A stretch of 11,253 nt of DNA from Bifidobacterium breve (lineage in GTDB: Bacteria > Actinomycetota > Acidimicrobiia > Acidimicrobiales > Ilumatobacteraceae). The stretch is taken from the NCBI GenBank assembly GCA_945889575.1, contig CAMDBY010000038.1:1-11253 (forward strand). The letters run 5' to 3'. Below, in pieces: positions 6,788-11,253 of the stretch. Positions within the stretch are counted from its first letter, which is position 1. Each line of letters starts with the position of its first letter. The translations under genes and the position numbers were made by a program. The notes below the pieces were generated by a model, which had not been told where the DNA came from, did not search any database, and saw nothing but the letters and a program-made list of their open reading frames with translations.

Positions 6788-7576
6788 TTAGAGCGAAGTG
6801 CCCGATGAGACCCAAACATCGACACTGACCTGTGTTGTCGGTGATGCATCTGCAGCGGTCTGCCATACCAGTGGGGTCATTGAAAACAAGTCATTGGCGG
6901 TGCTGGGCGAAAGGTCGAGTGCAAATTGGATGCGCTCTGCATGTTGAGCCTGTGCTGGCGGTTCGCTGCGTCGCTCTTCTCGTTCATCAATAGAGTTGTC
7001 ACGTTTTGGCCGCATCTGTTGTAGATGGTGTGGGCCTGGCGTGACCGTGACCCATGTGCCACCGGGTTTCAATACTCGGGCATATTCTTCGAACGAATGT
7101 GGTGCGAATACCGAGAACACAGCCGCACAGGAATGATCAACAATGGGAAGGCGAAATGCCGATGCAACTGCACAGTGAGCATCAGGCAACAGTTTGCTCG
7201 CCATTTGCACCGCTTTCTTTGAAATATCGATCCCGTATATTTCGGTCGCGTTGATGTGAGTGAGGTAATAGCCCTCTCCACATCCCACATCAAGAACTGG
7301 GCCAGTTATGTCTCCTAGTGCGTTAGCAAGTGCAGTTGCAATCGGTGCATAAGAACCTGTTGCAAAGAAGTCTCGTCGGGAACGAAGTGACTCTGCGGTG
7401 TCGCCCGACGTAGAAGTTGGAGCAAGTCGTCCACCGACAACGAGATTGATGTACCCATCTCGAGAACGATCGAAGAGGTGATTGTTCTCACATCGTGCTT
7501 CGTACTGACTGAGGTGTAGTGGCATTGTGCAATGCGGGCACGCAAAGACCGTGAAAACGCCGATGTCTGTGCTCAT
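6788..7576 (-). CDS. RlmA-like 23S rRNA (guanine-N1)-methyltransferase
   Basis: A 262-residue protein. The N-terminal zinc ribbon has C13, C16, C29 and H33 (CPHC ... C-x3-H), followed by FDRSRDGYINLV (35-46), the classic RlmA/RrmA linker. The SAM domain has motif I VLDVGCGEG (94-102), D117 in YGIDIS, and VLKPGGTWVTVTP (168-180). The C-terminus carries the FSMTPLVWQTA-type motif seen in the family. RlmA(I) methylates G745 and RlmA(II)/TlrB methylates G748 of 23S rRNA, the latter linked to tylosin-type macrolide resistance; sequence alone does not tell which position is modified here. The start at ATG 7576 is forced by the zinc ligands. It is divergent from oleA across 125 nt and is probably co-transcribed with the next methyltransferase. 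Confidence 0.88.
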   Translation of the reverse strand: MSTDIGVFTVFACPHCTMPLHLSQYEARCENNHLFDRSRDGYINLVVGGRLAPTSTSGDTAESLRSRRDFFATGSYAPIATALANALGDITGPVLDVGCGEGYYLTHINATEIYGIDISKKAVQMASKLLPDAHCAVASAFRLPIVDHSCAAVFSVFAPHSFEEYARVLKPGGTWVTVTPGPHHLQQMRPKRDNSIDEREERRSEPPAQAQHAERIQFALDLSPSTANDLFSMTPLVWQTAADASPTTQVSVDVWVSSGTSL

Positions 7577-7668
7577 TCAGGAAGTCTGGCACCAGTTTTC
7601 GAGTAAATGCGCGACAAATCCTCGAATTGGTCGCTCCGTGGTTCAGAAATGCAGTGCCCTCACTAGCC

Positions 7669-7677
7669 TGTTATACG
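7669..7677 (+). promoter_or_regulatory. Candidate extended -10 of the ole operon
   Basis: TG-T-TATACG (7669-7677) is an extended -10 embedded in GCCTGTTATAC. The predicted transcription start, about 7684, leaves a leader of about 18 nt before ATG 7702, with GAAAG (7688-7692) as a weak ribosome binding site 9 nt before the start. No convincing -35 is visible. Read on the minus strand the same bases give GTATAAC, so the site could also serve the divergent rlmA-like gene. Confidence 0.38.
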
Positions 7678-7701
7678 GACTCAACCCGAAAGATCGTCTC
7701 A

Positions 7702-8727
7702 ATGACTGGAAATTCAGTATTTCGTCACCAGCATGCCGGTGTGTTGAGTGTTGCATCGGTTGATGCGCCCAATGTCATTACGTCTCAGTGGATCGATGAG
7801 CAATTGGCAGAGGTCTACCAACGCAATGGCCTGAGAGCTGGATTACTTGCTGGACTTGCGGGTGTCGAGGAGCGCCGTTGGTGGGATGAAAACGTGTCGT
7901 TCTCCGATGCAGCCGCAATGGCAGGCAAACTCGCGATTGAAAAAGCAGGCATTGACCCTTCGCAAATTGGTGTTTTGATTTCTACGTCGGTGTGTAAGGA
8001 GCATCTCGAGCCATCTGTGGCTTGTCTTGTCCATGATCGTTTGAAATTGTCTTCGTCATGTCTGAATTTTGATATCGGGAATGCGTGCCTTGGGTTTATC
8101 AATGCGATGCATCTTGGCGCCACAATGATCGACTCTGGCTCTGTTGAGTATGTGCTCATTGTGGACGGAGAAGGCAGTCGTCAGCCGCAAGAAGCAACTA
8201 TTGCCCGACTTCGCAAACCAGATTCCACGGCACTTGATGTGTTCGCAGAATTTGCCTCTCTCACGCTTGGTTCAGGGGCAGCAGCAATGGTGATGGCTAG
8301 TACAACGCGTCATCCGGAAGCACACCGATTGATTGGTGGCATGGCACGAGCTGCAACGGAACACAATTCATTATGTGTTGGCGATCTTGATCGAATGACT
8401 ACTGATACTCATGGACTCTTGGTAGCTGGTCTTGACTTGGCAGCAGAAGCATGGGCGGAAGCACTTATCGACTTCACATGGGGTTCAGGTATTGATTGGT
8501 ACATTTTGCATCAGGTGAGCAAGGTGCACACCACCATGCTGTGTGACCGCCTTGCCATTGATTCGTCGAAGGCACCAATCACCTTTCCTCATTTCGGAAA
8601 CATTGGCCCTGCAGCAATTCCAATCACCTTGGCAAGCGTGCAAGACCAGATTAAACCGGGTCAGCGGGTGTTGTGTCTCGGCATTGGTTCTGGTCTCAAC
8701 ACAAGTGCGCTCGAGATTCTTTGGTAA
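7702..8727 (+). CDS. oleA: OleA: acyl-CoA head-to-head condensing enzyme (thiolase superfamily)
   Basis: A 341-residue KAS III/thiolase-fold enzyme. OleA joins two fatty acyl-CoAs by non-decarboxylative Claisen condensation to a 2-alkyl-3-keto acid, the first step of long-chain olefin synthesis. Numbering from ATG 7702: the nucleophile is C129 in DIGNACLGF, the probable base is E103 in HLEPSVA (equivalent to Glu117 of Xanthomonas OleA), H270 is in ILHQVSKVH, and N300 is in HFGNIGPAA. The N-terminal SVASVDAPNVITS also matches OleA. I chose ATG 7702 rather than TTG 7627 because homologues begin close to this point and a GAAAG lies 9 nt upstream; the TTG extension would run through the promoter. 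OleBC starts 2 nt after the stop. Synteny with oleBC and oleD separates it from FabH-type synthases. Confidence 0.94.
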   Translation: MTGNSVFRHQHAGVLSVASVDAPNVITSQWIDEQLAEVYQRNGLRAGLLAGLAGVEERRWWDENVSFSDAAAMAGKLAIEKAGIDPSQIGVLISTSVCKEHLEPSVACLVHDRLKLSSSCLNFDIGNACLGFINAMHLGATMIDSGSVEYVLIVDGEGSRQPQEATIARLRKPDSTALDVFAEFASLTLGSGAAAMVMASTTRHPEAHRLIGGMARAATEHNSLCVGDLDRMTTDTHGLLVAGLDLAAEAWAEALIDFTWGSGIDWYILHQVSKVHTTMLCDRLAIDSSKAPITFPHFGNIGPAAIPITLASVQDQIKPGQRVLCLGIGSGLNTSALEILW

Positions 8728-8729
8728 AT

Positions 8730-11195
8730 GTGCAGCGTCCGCTCGTTGCTGACTTTGCGACGTTCGGACTTGACCCATCTTGGTCGCGCACAATTGAAGT
8801 GCCAAGTCATGATGGCGCAACACATCGCTGGCACCTTCTTGATCGCCCAGGGACCCAAAAAGACACACCTGTGGTGCTGTGTCTTCACGGAAACCCCACG
8901 TGGTCATTTCTATGGTCACGTTTATTCAATGAATTGAATTCAAATTTTCGCATTGTTGCACTAGATCATTTGTCAATGGGTTTGTCAGAACGAGTGCCTA
9001 CCCGCACGTATCGCGATCGTGTTGCAGATATCAATGACGTAGTCACTGCTCTGAATATCACTGCACCGATATGGATAGTTGCTCAGGACTGGGGAGGTGC
9101 AATTGGAATGGGTTACGCAGTCGCACACCCTGAACAAGTTGCTGGAATGGTGCTCTCGAATACAGGGATTGCGATTCCACACAACCGCCGTGCACCGTTG
9201 CTCATTCGTCTTGCTGCTGCTACTGGTATTCACCGACTCGTCACAAAAGATTCGTCATTGTTTGTGCGCGGGACACCATTCCTACCAGGGCGTGGAATTT
9301 CCCACTTGCAGCGAACGTCGTTGGCCTTTCCGTATCAACAACGTAAACAACGCAATGGTATTGCAGATTTTGTAGCCGATGCGCCGCTGACTGAGCGACA
9401 CTCTTCAGCACAAGACATTGCCGACGTTGCTGAAAAGATATCGACATTGACTATTCCGGTTCGTTTGGTATGGGGCTCCCGTGACCCCGTATTTAATGAC
9501 GACTTTGCACATGACCTGATGAAACGGTTTCAGAACGTGGCGTTGCACCGCATTGCAGACTCTGGACATCTCACAGTGCTTGAGACATCAATTGCACCAC
9601 TTGTTGAAGCGGCAATAGAAGAAGCCGGAGAAGGCAAGCCGCTTCAGCATGTACAGCAAGAACACAATGATGATGCGACCTTGTGGTCTCAGATCGATCA
9701 TTGGGTTAATGCCGACGACATTGCGATTACGGATGCAGCGGCAGACGCCTCCGTAACGCGACCAGAGTTTGCAGCCCGCGTTGCTACGTACGCAGAGGCA
9801 TTGCATCATCGCGGAGTGCGCACAGGTGACCGCATCGCTGTGTTGGTGTCTCCCAGCATTGATTTGATTGCAGTGGTGTATGCGTGTTGGCGTATTGGTG
9901 CCGTTGCAGTTATTGCAGATAAAGGTCTTGGTCTTCGAGGGCTTACATCAGCTATTCGCGCGTCGCGGGTGAAACACATCATTGGGCCCGTGAAAGCAAT
10001 AGCAGCGGCACGATTGTTGCGCTGGGCACCTCGTGCCTCAATAATTCAGCTCTCCAAACTCTCCGGTTCACCAGTTATTTCAAAGCTTGAATATGTGAAT
10101 GCGCCAGAACCAAATGCTGATGATCTTGCGGCAGTGTTATTTACGTCTGGTGCAACAGGGCCAGCAAAGGGGGTGCGTTACACACATCGCCAGTTGTACG
10201 CACAACGTGATGCCTTGCAAAAGACATACAACATCATTCCGACAGACACGTTTGTCGCTGCTTTTGCTCCCTTTGCGTTGTATGGGCCGGCCTTAGGCAT
10301 TGCCACCGGATTAGCCGATATGGACGTGACCTCGCCCGGCACACTGACTGCGGCGGCGCTTGATGATGCATGCCGTCGAGTGGGTGCAACAATGGTGTTT
10401 GCATCACCGGCAGCTTTGGCGAACGTTGTGCGAACTGCGACGACCGATGTTCAGCATCTTGGCACTGTACGCCTTGTGATGTCGGCGGGCGCACCAGTGC
10501 CAATTAAGACCTTGCAGGAAGTTTCGCGTCTGTGTCCACTCGCTGAACTGCACACGCCATATGGCATGACAGAAATGCTGCCTGTTGCTGATGTGTCGTT
10601 ACATGACTTGACACGTATCGGAACAGGGCATGGCGTATGTGTTGGCAAGCCAGTGAGTGGGTGCGATGTTCGCATCGACAACGAGACATCAGAACTTTTA
10701 GTATCAGCACCGTGGATGTCGGCAGGCTACGACTCGTTGTGGCTCACGCAACACAATGCGCGCCCAATACTGAATGTCGATAGTCAAACTGCCACGTGGC
10801 ACCGCACTGGCGACGTGGGTCATATCGACAGTGAAGGCAATGTATGGATCGAAGGACGTTTGGTGCATGTGATTCACACATCACATGGACCCATTGCGCC
10901 TGTTCCCTTGGAGGTAGCAGTTGAGGCATTACCGAACGTTGTTCGTGTCGCTGCAGTGGGGATTGGACCAGTCGACGTGCAACACATTGTCATTGTCGTG
11001 GAGACCATCAACAGCGACGAGGGCCCAGCTGAAGCAGAACTAACCCGCGCCGTGCGTACTGCACTTGATCCGTTAACAATTGCCTCAGTGTGGACAACCC
11101 AAAAACTGCCTGTTGATATTCGCCACAACTCAACGATCGACCGAACTGCAGTTTCGAAACAGATGTCACAAATCTTGTCGGGTACCCAGAAGTGA
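8730..11195 (+). CDS. oleBC: OleBC fusion: beta-lactone decarboxylase plus beta-lactone synthetase
   Basis: An 821-residue two-domain protein from GTG 8730 (TTG 8721 is the alternative). The N-terminal third is an alpha/beta hydrolase of the haloalkane-dehalogenase type: HGNPTWSF (53-60), nucleophile D120 in AQDWGG, acid D252 in WGSRDP, base H280 in SGHL. OleB decarboxylates cis-beta-lactones to olefins. After a linker near 300-325 comes an AMP-forming ligase domain: FTSGATGPAKG (471-481), PYGMTE (610-615), RTGD (692-695). OleC uses ATP to close beta-hydroxy acids to beta-lactones. The C-terminal motif reads PVDIRHNSTIDR, with Thr where OleC proteins usually have Lys. Fused OleBC is known from actinobacteria such as Micrococcus. 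It follows oleA by 2 nt and overlaps oleD by GTGA, indicating a tightly coupled operon. The domain calls are firm; activity of the OleC half is less certain. Confidence 0.94.
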   Translation: MQRPLVADFATFGLDPSWSRTIEVPSHDGATHRWHLLDRPGTQKDTPVVLCLHGNPTWSFLWSRLFNELNSNFRIVALDHLSMGLSERVPTRTYRDRVADINDVVTALNITAPIWIVAQDWGGAIGMGYAVAHPEQVAGMVLSNTGIAIPHNRRAPLLIRLAAATGIHRLVTKDSSLFVRGTPFLPGRGISHLQRTSLAFPYQQRKQRNGIADFVADAPLTERHSSAQDIADVAEKISTLTIPVRLVWGSRDPVFNDDFAHDLMKRFQNVALHRIADSGHLTVLETSIAPLVEAAIEEAGEGKPLQHVQQEHNDDATLWSQIDHWVNADDIAITDAAADASVTRPEFAARVATYAEALHHRGVRTGDRIAVLVSPSIDLIAVVYACWRIGAVAVIADKGLGLRGLTSAIRASRVKHIIGPVKAIAAARLLRWAPRASIIQLSKLSGSPVISKLEYVNAPEPNADDLAAVLFTSGATGPAKGVRYTHRQLYAQRDALQKTYNIIPTDTFVAAFAPFALYGPALGIATGLADMDVTSPGTLTAAALDDACRRVGATMVFASPAALANVVRTATTDVQHLGTVRLVMSAGAPVPIKTLQEVSRLCPLAELHTPYGMTEMLPVADVSLHDLTRIGTGHGVCVGKPVSGCDVRIDNETSELLVSAPWMSAGYDSLWLTQHNARPILNVDSQTATWHRTGDVGHIDSEGNVWIEGRLVHVIHTSHGPIAPVPLEVAVEALPNVVRVAAVGIGPVDVQHIVIVVETINSDEGPAEAELTRAVRTALDPLTIASVWTTQKLPVDIRHNSTIDRTAVSKQMSQILSGTQK

Positions 11196-11253
11196 AAGTC
11201 TTAGTGACGGGTACGGGCAGTTTGCTTCTCGGTGGTATCGCCAGTGAATTAGT
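11192..11253 (+). CDS. oleD: OleD: NAD(P)H-dependent 2-alkyl-3-ketoacid reductase (3' truncated by window)
   Basis: Only the first 20 codons are present. They start at GTG 11192, which overlaps the oleBC stop (GTGA). The peptide begins MKVLVTGTGSLLLGG, a beta strand followed by a glycine-rich nucleotide-binding turn, as at the N-terminus of extended short-chain dehydrogenases. OleD reduces the OleA product to the beta-hydroxy acid used by OleC, and oleD is the expected next gene. The glycine pattern (GxGxxxxGG) differs from the common TGxxGxxG. The assignment rests mostly on operon position. Confidence 0.75.
   Translation, partial: MKVLVTGTGSLLLGGIASEL

Noticed and set aside
7627..7701. TTG-initiated 25-residue extension of OleA
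   Set aside because: It crosses the candidate promoter, does not resemble the OleA N-terminus, and ATG 7702 has better spacing and homology.
8673..8729. Upstream GTG start for OleBC overlapping the end of oleA by 55 nt
   Set aside because: The added residues look like out-of-frame oleA sequence; GTG 8730, 2 nt after the oleA stop, gives the expected N-terminus.
8728..8937. ATG at 8728 (TAAATG) as the start of the gene after oleA
   Set aside because: Although well placed next to the oleA stop, this ATG is in a different frame and reaches a stop after 69 codons, so it cannot start OleBC.

Overview
The window looks like a chromosomal segment of an actinobacterium, most likely the Acidimicrobiia / Ilumatobacter-like side of the phylum. 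Support: a UPF0182 (COG1615) membrane protein of actinobacterial type, actinobacterial-style promoters, several GTG starts, an initiator tRNA without encoded CCA, a fused OleB-OleC gene, and base composition near half G+C (by eye), lower than in streptomycetes or mycobacteria. The taxonomic call is inference. Genes are densely packed; I see no insertion sequence, CRISPR array, prophage block or obvious pseudogene.

Layout: (1) 3-3946, plus strand: the 3' part of a low-complexity protein ending in a Cys/His cluster that resembles the C-terminus of phage Mu F-like head-morphogenesis proteins, followed after 11 nt by a 970-residue UPF0182 seven-helix membrane protein. (2) 3948-4352, minus strand: a small coiled-coil protein convergent with UPF0182 (1 nt between stops) and divergent from an initiator tRNA gene. 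(3) 4409-4540: tRNA-fMet(CAT) with a candidate promoter and a strong, probably bidirectional terminator. (4) 4642-6206, plus strand: a cysteine-less thiolase-like protein translationally coupled (ATGA) to a DUF35 zinc-ribbon/OB-fold protein; an 8-bp inverted repeat lies at their candidate promoter. (5) 6203-7576, minus strand: a two-gene unit of an RlmA-like 23S rRNA guanine methyltransferase and a second class I methyltransferase. (6) 7702-11253, plus strand: an ole operon: oleA, a fused oleBC, and the start of oleD, running off the right edge.

The ole genes form a recognisable pathway. OleA joins two fatty acyl-CoAs head to head to a beta-keto acid, OleD reduces it to a beta-hydroxy acid, the OleC half closes a beta-lactone using ATP, and the OleB half decarboxylates it to a long-chain internal olefin. 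The thiolase-like/DUF35 pair probably acts on another acyl-CoA, possibly in steroid or other side-chain breakdown. The points most worth a second look are the MuF-like cysteine cluster outside any phage context, the Lys-to-Thr change in the OleC C-terminal motif, the cysteine-less thiolase with DUF35 partner, the altered Rossmann fingerprint of the OleD start, and the operator-like inverted repeat upstream of the thiolase gene.
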